A stretch of DNA of 64,000 nucleotides from Verrucomicrobiota bacterium. Lineage in GTDB: Bacteria > Verrucomicrobiota > Verrucomicrobiia > Opitutales > Opitutaceae. The notes beneath the pieces were generated by a model. The model saw only the letters and a program-made list of their open reading frames with translations, had not been told where the DNA came from and made no database searches. Positions 26,610 to 36,155 of the stretch are shown in pieces (the stretch's first letter is position 1; each line of letters begins with the position of its first letter). Where the stretch lies: the NCBI GenBank assembly GCA_016871755.1, contig VHCJ01000001.1, positions 124,001 through 188,000 of the forward strand. Direction: 5' to 3'. A program made the translations under genes and the position numbers.

Positions 26610-27410
26610 TTACTTGGTCGCAGCGGGCGCGGCGGGGGCCGCCGGGGCGGCGGGCGCGGCCGGGGCCTTGATCTCAAGCAATTCGACGTCGAAGAGCAGC
26701 ATCGCGCCCGGCGGGATGCCCGGGCGGCCCTCGTCGCCATAAGCCAGCTGCGGCGGGACGTAGAGCTTGATCTTGCCGCCGACGTTCACCTTCTGCAGGC
26801 CCTCGGTCCAGCCCGGGATGACTTGGTCGAGACCGAACTCGGCCGGCTCGCCGCGCTGCACGGAACTGTCGAAAACGGAGCCGTCGACCAGCGTGCCGGT
26901 ATAGTGCACCTTCACGGTGTCGGACGCCTTCGGGAAGGCGCCGGTGCCCGGCTGCACGACCTCATAAACGAGTCCGCTGGGCAGGGTGACCACGCCCGGC
27001 TTCGCCTTCACCTCGGCGAGGAGCTTGGCCGCTCCCTCGGAACTCTGGCGCTTCAACTCGGCCATGTAGGCCTCCTGCTTCGCCTGCATGAACTTGTCCA
27101 TCTCCGGCCCGATTTCCTCGAGCTTGTAGGGAGCGTCCTTGCCCGCGGCGGCGGATTGGAGGCCCTTGATCATGGCGGCCGTCTGTTCCGGCGTGAACTT
27201 CAGCTCGGTGATCCCGATGCGCTTGCCCACGAACCAGCCGAAGGTCTCCAGAAGCTGGTCTTCCGTGAAACGCGGCGCGGCCGGGGCGGGCGCCGCCGCC
27301 AGCGCCGGCGGCGTGTTGGCGAGCGTCGGGGCAGGCTCCTGCTGAGCAGCCGCGACGGAGAACGAGACGGCCAACAGGGCCGACGAGGAGAGGACTCGGA
27401 GGGAGTTCAT
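26610..27410 (-). CDS. Exported FKBP-type peptidyl-prolyl isomerase
   Basis: A 266-residue exported isomerase. It has a signal peptide (LRVLSSSALLAVSFSVAAA), an N-terminal dimerisation-like helical region (about residues 45-135), then the FKBP domain (about 140-245) with VKVHYTGTLVDGSVFDSS, VIPGWTEGLQ and YGDEGRPGIPPGAMLLFDVE. This is the FkpA/Mip-like arrangement for periplasmic folding. The C-terminus ends in a run of Ala-Ala-Pro repeats (about residues 247-264) and a second Ala/Pro-rich linker follows the signal peptide. It is monocistronic and divergent from the LOG-domain gene. Confidence 0.93.
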   Translation of the reverse strand: MNSLRVLSSSALLAVSFSVAAAQQEPAPTLANTPPALAAAPAPAAPRFTEDQLLETFGWFVGKRIGITELKFTPEQTAAMIKGLQSAAAGKDAPYKLEEIGPEMDKFMQAKQEAYMAELKRQSSEGAAKLLAEVKAKPGVVTLPSGLVYEVVQPGTGAFPKASDTVKVHYTGTLVDGSVFDSSVQRGEPAEFGLDQVIPGWTEGLQKVNVGGKIKLYVPPQLAYGDEGRPGIPPGAMLLFDVELLEIKAPAAPAAPAAPAAPAATK

Positions 27411-27558
27411 GCTTCGATGGGAGTAATCTCAGGGATCCGCCCGATGCGGGCTTGGTTCCCGGAAAAGTCCTGACTCGTGCCCGGAGTCGGCCGGGAAGGC
27501 AAACCATTATCCTCGCTTGTCTCGCCGCGCTGATCGGAGAGACTCCCCTGTCCGTACC

Positions 27559-29475
27559 ATGCAAGACAATCTATTCTGGACGAGTCAGGATGGGCAGATT
27601 CTGACCGTGCGGCACAAGGACGATCAGACCGTCCTGCTCACGCTGGCCTTCTGGCCGCGCCATCCGGCGGAGTTCGATTTCCTCAGACGGCATCTCGCCG
27701 ACCTGCGCTTCACCGAGCGCAGCACGCTCGCCCGCATCGGCATCGAAATGCTCACGCAGGGCTGCCCGGTCGTCGACGGCAACCGCCTCACGCTCGAGGC
27801 CGAGGCCTTCCTCTTCGACGCCAGCTTCCCGAACGCGTCCTTCTGGAAAAAGCTGCTCCGCCCCGGCGTCACGGTCGGCCGCCTCTACTACGCCCCCGCC
27901 GCCGCGAAGCTCACCACCGCGGAAATTTGGGAGGCCGTGCGCGACAACCAGCTCAAGCTCCCGAACACGATCAGCATCGACCGCCACGGCCGCGTCTACC
28001 TCACGCCCCACCAGGTCGTCTACACCCTCAACCCCCGCCTGCCACGCAGCAGCTTCGAGCGGCTCGTCTGCGGCGAGGCCGGCCGGCCGTTCCTCGACAA
28101 GGTCCAGGTCCGCCGCGACGCCTCCCCGCTCACCATCCCGCCGCGCTCGGGCTTGATCACCAGCTGCTCCATGTATCTGAAGGAGCACTACGTGGTGCTC
28201 AACCAGGGCGAGGGTCCGTTCGGCATCCACACCAGCGCGGTGCTGCTCGATCCGCTGAAGACCTTCGGCACGAATGTCATGCTGGAGATCTACAACCAGG
28301 GCGACCAGCCGGTCGTGAACCCCTTGGTCTCCGTCGAGGTCTTCCGCGCCCCGCCGATCGCCGACCCCGAGAGCAAGCAACTGGCCAAGCGGCGTTCACG
28401 TCTGCTGGCGACCGTCGGCGAGGCCTACCAGGCGCTGGACGAGGTGCCGCCCCCGCCTGCGACCGAGCCGCGGCCGCGCACCCGCCTGACCGTGCGCGGC
28501 CAGAGCTCCACGATGGAGAACCTCAGCCGACTCCTCAGTCTCGGCGCCGGTGGCTCCCTGAAGCCGAAGCTCGCGGAGGCCAAGGGCGAGAGCCCCGGCT
28601 TCAAGACCCTCGTGCAGGCGCTCGACAACGCGCCGTCCGACGCCGACACGCTGCTGGTGGATTACTTCCCGAATCTCTTCGAGTACATCGAACTGCTCAC
28701 GCGCGTTCCGGAGCTCAAGCTGCGCCGTCTCGTCTTCCGCCGTCCGTCCCGCACGCACGGGTTCTTCCTGTCGAGCAACGCCCACGCGCGGCTCGATGCC
28801 CTCAACGCCATCGGCATCGATGTCTACTGGTACAACGAGGCGATGGGCGACGTGTTCCTCCACACGTACAAGAAGGATCAGGGCTTCTTCATCCGCGAGG
28901 AACTGGTCCGGCGCTTCCAGGAGTCCACCATCCTCGCCTTCTACGGCAGCGCCGTGGGACTCGACATCGAGCAAACGCGGCGGATTTCGCAGTTGATCGA
29001 CACGCTGACCGGCTTCATCGGCCCGAACGTCGGCGTGCTCACCGGCGGCGGCGGCGGGGTCATGCGCCTCGCCACCGACCAAGCCCGCAGCCAGGGAGCC
29101 CTCACCGGCGCGTGCTTCCTTGAACTGGAAGCCCAGCCGCCCGAGCTCGGGGTCGACTTCTTCAACACCTTCCAGGAGAACAGCCGCCACTTCCGCCAAA
29201 AGTGGTTCGAGGTCGCCGATTTCTGCATCTTCAACGTCGGCGGAGTCGGCACCCTCGAGGAAATCGGAATCGAGCTGTGCAATCTCAAGCTGGGGATCCG
29301 CCCGCGCGTGCCCTACGTCTTCTACGATCCGGCGTACTTCGCCGACCTGCGGGAGCAGCTCATCGCCATGGTCCGGACCCAGCGCGCCCCGGCGTGGATC
29401 ATGGATTACATCCTGTTCTCCGACGACCCGACCGAAGTCGTGGCGTTCTACCGCAAGAAGCTGCAGGTGCTCTGA
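27559..29475 (+). CDS. LOG-domain protein with large N-terminal extension
   Basis: A 638-residue protein whose last ~250 residues belong to the LOG/lysine-decarboxylase-like family (STILAFYGSAVG, VLTGGGGGVMRLA, and NVGGVGTLEEIGIEL in place of the usual PGGxGTxxE). LOG enzymes act on nucleoside monophosphates, either as phosphoribohydrolases or as pyrimidine/purine 5'-nucleotide nucleosidases. The first ~380 residues have no motif I recognise. ATG 27559 is favoured over ATG 27517, which would add 14 Arg-rich residues. Here the motif proline is replaced by Val, so activity is not certain. Confidence 0.75.
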   Translation: MQDNLFWTSQDGQILTVRHKDDQTVLLTLAFWPRHPAEFDFLRRHLADLRFTERSTLARIGIEMLTQGCPVVDGNRLTLEAEAFLFDASFPNASFWKKLLRPGVTVGRLYYAPAAAKLTTAEIWEAVRDNQLKLPNTISIDRHGRVYLTPHQVVYTLNPRLPRSSFERLVCGEAGRPFLDKVQVRRDASPLTIPPRSGLITSCSMYLKEHYVVLNQGEGPFGIHTSAVLLDPLKTFGTNVMLEIYNQGDQPVVNPLVSVEVFRAPPIADPESKQLAKRRSRLLATVGEAYQALDEVPPPPATEPRPRTRLTVRGQSSTMENLSRLLSLGAGGSLKPKLAEAKGESPGFKTLVQALDNAPSDADTLLVDYFPNLFEYIELLTRVPELKLRRLVFRRPSRTHGFFLSSNAHARLDALNAIGIDVYWYNEAMGDVFLHTYKKDQGFFIREELVRRFQESTILAFYGSAVGLDIEQTRRISQLIDTLTGFIGPNVGVLTGGGGGVMRLATDQARSQGALTGACFLELEAQPPELGVDFFNTFQENSRHFRQKWFEVADFCIFNVGGVGTLEEIGIELCNLKLGIRPRVPYVFYDPAYFADLREQLIAMVRTQRAPAWIMDYILFSDDPTEVVAFYRKKLQVL

Positions 29476-29522
29476 CGCGGCTTGCCTAACCGGGGTCGAC
29501 CGGGGTTTGCTCGCGGTTTCCC

Positions 29523-30824
29523 ATGGCCCCCCTTCCGCGCTCGATCCTCGTCGTCGGCTCCGGCGGTCGCGAACACGCGCTCGTGCACGCCCTCCGGCGC
29601 TCCCCCGCCCAGCCCCGCGTCCTCGCCGCCCCGGGCAACGCCGGCATCGCCGAGGATGCGCCGTGCCTGCCCGTGGCCGCCGACAACATCCGGGGGCTCG
29701 TCGAACTGGTCCAGCGCGAGGCAATCGACTTCGTCGTGGTCGGTCCCGAGGTGCCGCTCTCCCTCGGCCTCGTCGACGCCCTCGCCGCCGCCGAAATCCC
29801 CGCCTACGGGCCCACCGCCGACGGCGCCCGGCTGGAAGCGTCCAAGATCTACACGAAGGAAATCCTCCAGAAGTACCGGATCCCGACCGCCGACGCCGCC
29901 TTCTTCGACGACGCCGACGCCGCCATCGCCTACATCCGCGCCCGGCCCGCCCCCATCGTGGTCAAGGCCGACGGTCTCGCCGCCGGCAAGGGCGTCGTGG
30001 TCGCGTCCTCCCACGACGAGGCCGCCGCCGCCGTGCAGGCGCTGCTCGCGCTCCACGCGAAGCCGGACCCGGCCGCCGCGCCGGCCCGCATTCTCATCGA
30101 GGACTGCCTTGTCGGAGAAGAAACGTCCCTCCTCGTCGTCGTCTCGGGCCGCGACTACGTGATCCTGCCGACGTCGCAGGACCACAAGCGGGCGGGCGAC
30201 CACGACACGGGGCCCAACACCGGCGGGATGGGGACCTACTCGCCGGCCGAGGTGGTGACGCCGGAACTGCTCGCGCGGATCGACCGGGAGATCGTGCGTC
30301 CGTCCGTCGACGCCATCGCCGCCGAGGGCATCGTCTTCCGCGGCACGCTCTTCATCGGCATCATGCTCACCGCCGACGGCCCGAAGGTGCTCGAGTACAA
30401 CACGCGCTTCGGCGACCCGGAGACGCAGGTGGTGCTCCCGCGGCTGCGGACCGACGTGCTCAGCCTGCTCTGGGCCGCCGCCCTCGGCGAGCTCGCCGGG
30501 GTTTCCCTCGACGTCAGCCCCGAGCACGCGCTCTGCGTCGTGATCGCCGCCCGGGGCTACCCGGATCGCTACGCGAAGGGCGACGTGATCCAGATCCCGG
30601 TACCCCTGCCGCCGGAGGTGACGGTCTACCATGCCGGCACCGCGCGTTCCTCGACCGGCGAGCTCGTGACCAACGGCGGCCGCGTCCTCGGCGTCACCGC
30701 CCTCGGCCCCACGCTGCAGGCCGCCGCCGACTCGGCCTACGCCGCCTGCGAGCGCATCGCCTGCGCAAGCAAGTACTACCGCCGCGACATCGGCGCCCGC
30801 CAACTGCGCCGGCATTCGGCTTAA
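29523..30824 (+). CDS. purD: Phosphoribosylamine-glycine ligase PurD
   Basis: A 433-residue ATP-grasp ligase for the second step of purine synthesis, joining glycine to phosphoribosylamine. Visible blocks are [15 protein letters not shown] at the N-terminus, [30 protein letters not shown], and [12 protein letters not shown]. Length is normal for the family. No other pur gene adjoins; it lies 47 bp after the LOG-domain gene in the same direction, and both relate to nucleotides. Confidence 0.97.
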   Translation: MAPLPRSILVVGSGGREHALVHALRRSPAQPRVLAAPGNAGIAEDAPCLPVAADNIRGLVELVQREAIDFVVVGPEVPLSLGLVDALAAAEIPAYGPTADGARLEASKIYTKEILQKYRIPTADAAFFDDADAAIAYIRARPAPIVVKADGLAAGKGVVVASSHDEAAAAVQALLALHAKPDPAAAPARILIEDCLVGEETSLLVVVSGRDYVILPTSQDHKRAGDHDTGPNTGGMGTYSPAEVVTPELLARIDREIVRPSVDAIAAEGIVFRGTLFIGIMLTADGPKVLEYNTRFGDPETQVVLPRLRTDVLSLLWAAALGELAGVSLDVSPEHALCVVIAARGYPDRYAKGDVIQIPVPLPPEVTVYHAGTARSSTGELVTNGGRVLGVTALGPTLQAAADSAYAACERIACASKYYRRDIGARQLRRHSA

Positions 30825-30841
30825 CCCCGACTCCGTTTCCC

Positions 30842-31615
30842 GTGACCGCCCCGGTTCTCCGGCTCTGCCTCAGCGTCGCCGCCCTCGGTCCCTTGGGACT
30901 GCCGGGCCTCCGCGCGGAGTCCGCGCCCGCCGCCGCGAGCCAGCCGGCCAGCGTCAGCGCCGCCTCCCTGCCGGCGCCCGTCCACCTCGCGGCGGCCTCC
31001 ACCATCCATCCCACGCCGACCGCCGCAGCATTCCCGCGTCCGCTGCCGGGAGGACCGGCGTACGTGCGCGCCCGGGACCTCGCGCAGTTGGACCTTGCCG
31101 CGACGCCCGCGGAAGCGATCGTCGACCTCCGCAGCCTCGGTGAGGCAACCGCGGAGGGAATCGCCCAGCTCCGCACCCTCCTCGCGGCGGGTTCGGCGGG
31201 GACTCTTCGCTTGGTTCTGATCGATCCCGCCACGGCGGGCGAGTTGCAGGCGTTGGTGAAGGCGGCTTCCGGCCGGATCCTGACCCTCGGGGCCAACCTT
31301 CCGCCCGGTGCGGTCGACGTGGCCGTGGCCACGACGACCGACCTCGACGGTCGCGCCGTCGCGGCCCTGGATGCCGGCCGCGCACCGCACGAACTCCTTG
31401 GGACGCGGCCGGAGAAGGCCCGGTACGATGAGTCCTCCATGGTCCGCGACCACGCGAAGGGCTTGCCAATCCCGGACGCCCCGCCGGAGGCGGACGAGTC
31501 GTCCGACCACGCCAAGCCGCCAACCGGTCTCGACAGCGAGACTGCCCTGGTCGACCACGTGCTTGAGCGGGCCCTGCACCTCCATCGTGCCCTGCGGGCG
31601 ATCCGCCGCATCTAA
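30842..31615 (+). CDS. Hypothetical exported protein
   Basis: A 257-residue protein that I do not recognise. GTG 30842 begins a plausible signal peptide (LRLCLSVAALGPLGLPGLRA), followed by an Ala/Pro/Ser-rich linker and then a folded-looking part with VDLRSLGEATAEGIAQLRTL and LRLVLIDPATAGELQALV, perhaps a small alpha/beta domain. It follows purD by 17 bp and may be co-transcribed with it. Confidence 0.65.
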   Translation: MTAPVLRLCLSVAALGPLGLPGLRAESAPAAASQPASVSAASLPAPVHLAAASTIHPTPTAAAFPRPLPGGPAYVRARDLAQLDLAATPAEAIVDLRSLGEATAEGIAQLRTLLAAGSAGTLRLVLIDPATAGELQALVKAASGRILTLGANLPPGAVDVAVATTTDLDGRAVAALDAGRAPHELLGTRPEKARYDESSMVRDHAKGLPIPDAPPEADESSDHAKPPTGLDSETALVDHVLERALHLHRALRAIRRI

Positions 31616-31689
31616 GCGGCGACGCACGCGCAGGTCGTTGGCCGGGATTGCGTTTCGCGAGGAAGCGGATTGCTTCCTGAGACCGAGGC

Positions 31690-32175
31690 ATGAGCGAAAA
31701 GCGCACTCTTCTGACCGTCTGCACGGCCAACACCTGCCGCAGTCCGATGGCGGCTGGCTTGCTGGCGCATGCCTTGGCGGCCCAGCCGGAGCCCCTCCGC
31801 TCGCTTCACGTCGTGTCTGCCGGCGTCGCTGCCCGCGGCGGTGAACCGGTCTCGGCGAACTCCGTCGCCGCCCTGAAGCGGGTCGGCCTGAACATCGACC
31901 GCCACGTCAGCCGCCCGCTGTCGCAGGCCCTCGTCGATGACGCCCTCGCGGTCTTCTGCATGACGGAGTCCCACCGCAGCATGATCCAGCTTCGGTTCGA
32001 CCCCCCGCCCCGGCACCTGTACCTCTGGCGGGAATTCCTGCCGGCGGGGGATCCGGAGATCGCTGATCCGTTCGGCGGCAACCTCCGGGCTTACGAGGCG
32101 TGCCGCGACGAAATGGTCGAGGCGATCCCCTCGTTGATCGCCTTCCTCCAGCGCCTGCGCCGCGGCGAGGCCTAG
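31690..32175 (+). CDS. Low-molecular-weight protein-tyrosine phosphatase
   Basis: A 161-residue LMW-PTP-family phosphatase. The P-loop C(x5)R is C11-TANTC-R17 followed by Ser, and the general acid is D126 in IADPFGG. Bacterial members dephosphorylate protein tyrosine or, as in YwlE, protein arginine; this Thr/Asn-containing P-loop does not settle which. It lies just upstream of glyA, a common arrangement in other bacteria. Confidence 0.9.
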   Translation: MSEKRTLLTVCTANTCRSPMAAGLLAHALAAQPEPLRSLHVVSAGVAARGGEPVSANSVAALKRVGLNIDRHVSRPLSQALVDDALAVFCMTESHRSMIQLRFDPPPRHLYLWREFLPAGDPEIADPFGGNLRAYEACRDEMVEAIPSLIAFLQRLRRGEA

Positions 32176-32269
32176 GCGGCGGTTTTTGCTTCCGATCCGG
32201 AGCTTTCGCTGCTTCCTCGGAGGACGGCCAAGGCCGGTGCGGACCGCCGCCCGCGGAGGCCGCCCCCCC

Positions 32270-33535
32270 ATGCTCAACACGTCACCGCTCGCCCAACTCG
32301 ACCCGGAGATCTCCGCCGCCATCGCCGCGGAATTCGATCGTCAGCAAAGCCACATCGAGCTGATCGCCTCCGAGAACTTCACCTACCCGGCGGTGATGGA
32401 GGCGCAGGGCAGCGTCCTGACCAACAAGTACGCCGAGGGTTATCCGGGCAAGCGGTGGTACGGCGGCTGCGAGCACGTCGACGTCGTCGAGACGCTGGCG
32501 ATCGAGCGCGCCAAGCGCCTCTTCGGCGCCGAGCACGCGAACGTGCAGCCGCACTCCGGTTCCCAGGCGAACTTCGCCGTGTACACCGCGGTGCTGTCCC
32601 CCGGCGACAAGCTGCTGGGCATGAACCTCGCCCACGGCGGCCACCTGACACACGGCAATCCGGCGAACTTCTCCGGCAAGCTCTACCAGTTCTGCCAGTA
32701 CGGAGTCCGCGAGGACAACGGCCTGATCGACTACGATGAACTCGCCGCCGTCGCGGCCCGCGAGAAGCCGAAGATGATCACGGTCGGGGCCAGCGCCTAC
32801 TCGCGCATCATCGACTTCGCCCGGATGGGCGAGATTGCCCGCAGCGTCGGCGCGTACCTGTTCGCCGACATCGCCCACATCGCCGGTCTGGTCGCCACGG
32901 GCGTGCACCCGTCACCGGTCCCGCACGCGGACTTCGTCACCACCACCACCCACAAGACCCTCCGCGGTCCGCGCGGCGGCCTGATCCTCTGCCGCGCCGC
33001 GCACGCGAAGGCGATCGATTCAGCGGCCTTCCCCGGTGCCCAGGGCGGCCCGCTCATGCACGTCATCGCCGCCAAGGCGGTGTGCTTCGGCGAGTGCCTC
33101 AAGCCGGAATTCCGCCAGTACGCCGAGCAGGTCGTGCGCAACTCGCGCGCCCTCGCCGCCGCCATGATCGCCCGCGGCTACAAGGTCGTCTCCGGCGGCA
33201 CCGACAACCACCTCTTCCTCGTCGACCTGCGCGCCAACCTGCCCGAGCTCACGGCCAAGAAGGCGCAGGAAACCCTCGATCTCGCGCACATCACGCTGAA
33301 CAAGAACACCGTGCCGTTCGAGACGCGCTCTCCGTTCCAGGCCTCGGGCATCCGCATCGGCACGCCCGCCATCACGTCCCGCGGGATGCGGGAAGAGCAC
33401 ATGGACGGCATCGCCGGGGCCATCGACTTGGTGCTGAAGGCAATCGGTACGCCCGACGAGGCGGCCACCCTCGTGAAGGCGCGGGAGCGCGTCGCCGGGC
33501 TGCTCTCGTCGCATCCGCTGCCCTACCGGCGCTGA
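32270..33535 (+). CDS. glyA: Serine hydroxymethyltransferase
   Basis: A 421-residue PLP enzyme interconverting serine and glycine with tetrahydrofolate and feeding one-carbon metabolism. The PLP lysine is K229 in [14 protein letters not shown]. Other blocks are [20 protein letters not shown] and [21 protein letters not shown] 32270 matches the normal N-terminus. Length is normal. Confidence 0.98.
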   Translation: MLNTSPLAQLDPEISAAIAAEFDRQQSHIELIASENFTYPAVMEAQGSVLTNKYAEGYPGKRWYGGCEHVDVVETLAIERAKRLFGAEHANVQPHSGSQANFAVYTAVLSPGDKLLGMNLAHGGHLTHGNPANFSGKLYQFCQYGVREDNGLIDYDELAAVAAREKPKMITVGASAYSRIIDFARMGEIARSVGAYLFADIAHIAGLVATGVHPSPVPHADFVTTTTHKTLRGPRGGLILCRAAHAKAIDSAAFPGAQGGPLMHVIAAKAVCFGECLKPEFRQYAEQVVRNSRALAAAMIARGYKVVSGGTDNHLFLVDLRANLPELTAKKAQETLDLAHITLNKNTVPFETRSPFQASGIRIGTPAITSRGMREEHMDGIAGAIDLVLKAIGTPDEAATLVKARERVAGLLSSHPLPYRR

Positions 33536-33612
33536 GCCACCCCCGCGCTTCCGGCGGCAAACGGGCGTTTGCCGCTTGGCGGCCCGGGCGCGACGGGTTT
33601 TCCTGCGTTTCC

Positions 33613-34938
33613 GTGTCCACGTCCGCCCCCTCGTCCCCGCGTCGGCTGTCGCTCGGCGTCATCTTCCTGACGCTGTACATCGACCTGATCGGGTTCTCGA
33701 TCATCTTCCCGCTCGGGCCGGACCTCCTGCGCCACTACCTCGCGGCGGAGGGACTCTCGGGGGTGTTGGGTGCGCTGCTGCAGGGGCTGGGCAGCGCCGC
33801 AGCCGCGCTGGGCAACGAACGTCACCTCCCGGAGGTGCTGTTCGGCGGCGTCATCAGTTCGCTCTTCTCCATCCTGCAGTTCGTCTTCGCACCGTTCTGG
33901 GGCGGGCTCTCCGACAAGCGCGGGCGGCGTCCCATCCTGCTCCTCACCGTGGCCGGCACAGCCGCAAGCTACCTGCTCTGGGTGTTTTCCGGCTCCTTCT
34001 GGCTGTTCCTGATCGCACGCCTCGTCGCCGGCGCGTTCGGGGGCAATCTCTCGGTCGCGACAGCGGCGGTGGCGGACGTGACGACGCGGGCCGAACGTTC
34101 GCGGGCCATGGGCCTCGTCGGCGCCGCCTTCGGTCTCGGGTTGGTCACCGGACCCCTGCTCGGGGCGCTGACGGCTCGGCTTGACCTCACCGAGGTCTTT
34201 CCGGCCTTGGTCGCGTGGGGCCTGAATCCCTTTTCCGCCCCGGCCCTGCTCGCCTGCACGATGAGCGTCGTGAACCTGGTCTGGATCGCCGTCCGCTTCC
34301 ACGAAACGCTCCCGGCCGCCACCCGAAGCGAGGCGCGCGAGCCGCGCCTGCGTAACCCGGTCCGGGCTCTGCTGGAACAGCGGCGCCCGGAGGTCCGCCG
34401 AATCAACGGGGTGTCCTTCCTCTTCTCGGTCGCCTTCGTGTCCATGGAGACCGCCCTCGTCTTCCTCGCCGCCGAGCGGTTCCGTTTTTCACCCCACGAC
34501 AACGGCCTGCTGATGGGATTCCTCGGGGTGTGCTCCATCCTGACGCAGGGCGTGCTGGTCCGCCGTCTGCTGGCGCGGCTGCGCGAAACCCGCGTGCTCC
34601 TGATCGGCCTCGCCACGTCGGCCGCCGGGCTCGTGACGATCGGTTTCTCGCCGGCTCCGGTGTGGCTGTACGCCGGAGTCGGCCTCCTCGCCCTGGGCGG
34701 GGGACTGATCAACCCGGCTTCCAGCGGCCTGATCTCGCTCTACGCGGGCGAGGAGGAACAGGGTCGCGTGCTCGGGATCTTCCGGTCCCTCGGTTCGCTC
34801 GCCCGGGCCATCACCCCGCTCGGTGCCGGCGCGGTGTTCTGGACGCTGGGGGCGGAAGTCCTCTTCAGCGCCGCCGCCGCCCTGGCCCTCGCCGCGGCGT
34901 GGACCGCACTGCGGCTGCCCCAGCCCCGCATCGGATGA
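33613..34938 (+). CDS. MFS exporter (TetA-like)
   Basis: A 441-residue major facilitator with twelve predicted hydrophobic helices. It starts with SLGVIFLTLYIDLIGFSIIF, close to the TetA/DHA1 pattern, and the loop 2-3 motif A reads GGLSDKRGRRP. An extra segment after helix 1 (about residues 45-75) is longer than in TetA. The start is GTG 33613. Substrate unknown. The stop overlaps the ATG of the aspartyl protease (ATGA), so the two are probably made together. Confidence 0.87.
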   Translation: MSTSAPSSPRRLSLGVIFLTLYIDLIGFSIIFPLGPDLLRHYLAAEGLSGVLGALLQGLGSAAAALGNERHLPEVLFGGVISSLFSILQFVFAPFWGGLSDKRGRRPILLLTVAGTAASYLLWVFSGSFWLFLIARLVAGAFGGNLSVATAAVADVTTRAERSRAMGLVGAAFGLGLVTGPLLGALTARLDLTEVFPALVAWGLNPFSAPALLACTMSVVNLVWIAVRFHETLPAATRSEAREPRLRNPVRALLEQRRPEVRRINGVSFLFSVAFVSMETALVFLAAERFRFSPHDNGLLMGFLGVCSILTQGVLVRRLLARLRETRVLLIGLATSAAGLVTIGFSPAPVWLYAGVGLLALGGGLINPASSGLISLYAGEEEQGRVLGIFRSLGSLARAITPLGAGAVFWTLGAEVLFSAAAALALAAAWTALRLPQPRIG

Positions 34939-36155
34939 CGGTGGCGCCGCGTTCCCGCTCGTTTCCGGCCTCGGCGCGGACCTTGCTCTCCGCCGCCCTG
35001 CTCGCGTGGGCCGTGCTCGCCCTCTCGGGCTGCGCCCTCCTGCCGCGCAAACCGGAACCGGGTCGCACCACGTTCTCCGCCCCGCTCGTCAGCCTGCCCG
35101 TCGTCCTGACGGCCCACACGCCCGTGATCGAACTCCCGCGCGGAAAGTCAGGAAAGTGGCGCTTCCTCGTCGACACGGGCTCGTCCGTCACGCTCGTGTC
35201 ACCGGACTTCGCCGCCCAGGCCGCGCGGCGGGGCACCACCCCCGAGGGCGCCGGCGTCTCCGTCCGCTCCGCATCCGGCGAGTGGATCACCCTGCCCGCC
35301 GTCACCCTCCGGCGACTCGACCTCGGCGGGGTTCGGTTCGAATCAGTCCCGGCCGTGGTCTACAACTTCGATGCGCTCTCCGATCATTTCGGCGAGCGGA
35401 TCGACGGTATCCTCGGTTTCCCCTTGTTCCGGGAAACCGTTCTCACGCTCGACTACCCGCAGTCCACCCTCCGCCTCACCCCCGCCGGCAGCAGCGGCGG
35501 GCTCACGCCGGGGTCGCGCCTGCGCTTCGACCCGGCGAACCGCGTGCCTCTCGTGCCCATGGAAATCGCCGGCCAAGCGGTGAACGTGCTGGTCGACACC
35601 GGCAGCGACGGCGGCCTGCAGCTCAATCCGACCGGCCTCACGGTCCCGTTCCGCGCGCCGCCCGTCGACGGCGCGAAGGTCGCCACGCTGCTCGGCGATC
35701 GCCAGCAGCGGCTGGCCCGGCTTGAGGGCAACGTCCTGCTCGGCTCCCACGTGTTCGCGCAGCCGGTCGTCGACCTGAACGAATCGCTCGGCTCCGTGGG
35801 CGGTGACGCGCTCCGGCACTTCGTCGTGACCTTCGATCAGGCGCGGGGGGAGATGACCGTGTTCCGCGACCCGGGCCGGAGCCCGGAGACGCCGCCGATC
35901 CGGAGCGGGGGGCTGAGTTTCCGCCGCACCCCCGCCTACTGGCGCGTCTCGCACGTCATCCCCGGATCGCCCGCCGCAAAGGCCGGCATTCAGGAAGGCG
36001 ATCTCGTCATCCGCATCGAAGGCGAGCCCGTGGCGAACTGGACCCTGCGTCGCTATGACGCCTGGGTGGCGCGGGCGTCCGCGCTCCAACTGACCTTCCT
36101 CCACGGCCTGCAGGAGCGGACTGAGCGGGTGGAGTTCTTCACCCTTGTTCCCTAG
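34935..36155 (+). CDS. Retropepsin-like aspartyl protease lipoprotein with PDZ domain
   Basis: A 406-residue lipoprotein (lipobox VLALSGCALL). Two aspartyl-protease active-site motifs are present in one chain, FLVDTGSSVTLVS at about residue 77 and NVLVDTGSDGGLQLN at about 220, which would let a single protein form a two-lobed active site. A C-terminal PDZ domain (about 325-405, with VIPGSPAAKAGIQEGD) probably binds substrates. It is coupled to the MFS gene by ATGA, and its TAG abuts the stop of the convergent rsmB gene. Confidence 0.85.
   Translation: MTVAPRSRSFPASARTLLSAALLAWAVLALSGCALLPRKPEPGRTTFSAPLVSLPVVLTAHTPVIELPRGKSGKWRFLVDTGSSVTLVSPDFAAQAARRGTTPEGAGVSVRSASGEWITLPAVTLRRLDLGGVRFESVPAVVYNFDALSDHFGERIDGILGFPLFRETVLTLDYPQSTLRLTPAGSSGGLTPGSRLRFDPANRVPLVPMEIAGQAVNVLVDTGSDGGLQLNPTGLTVPFRAPPVDGAKVATLLGDRQQRLARLEGNVLLGSHVFAQPVVDLNESLGSVGGDALRHFVVTFDQARGEMTVFRDPGRSPETPPIRSGGLSFRRTPAYWRVSHVIPGSPAAKAGIQEGDLVIRIEGEPVANWTLRRYDAWVARASALQLTFLHGLQERTERVEFFTLVP

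Noticed and set aside
26640-26690. GCCGGGGCGGC-type repeat as a DNA repeat element
   Set aside because: It encodes the Ala-Ala-Pro tail of the FKBP protein in frame, so it is a protein repeat.
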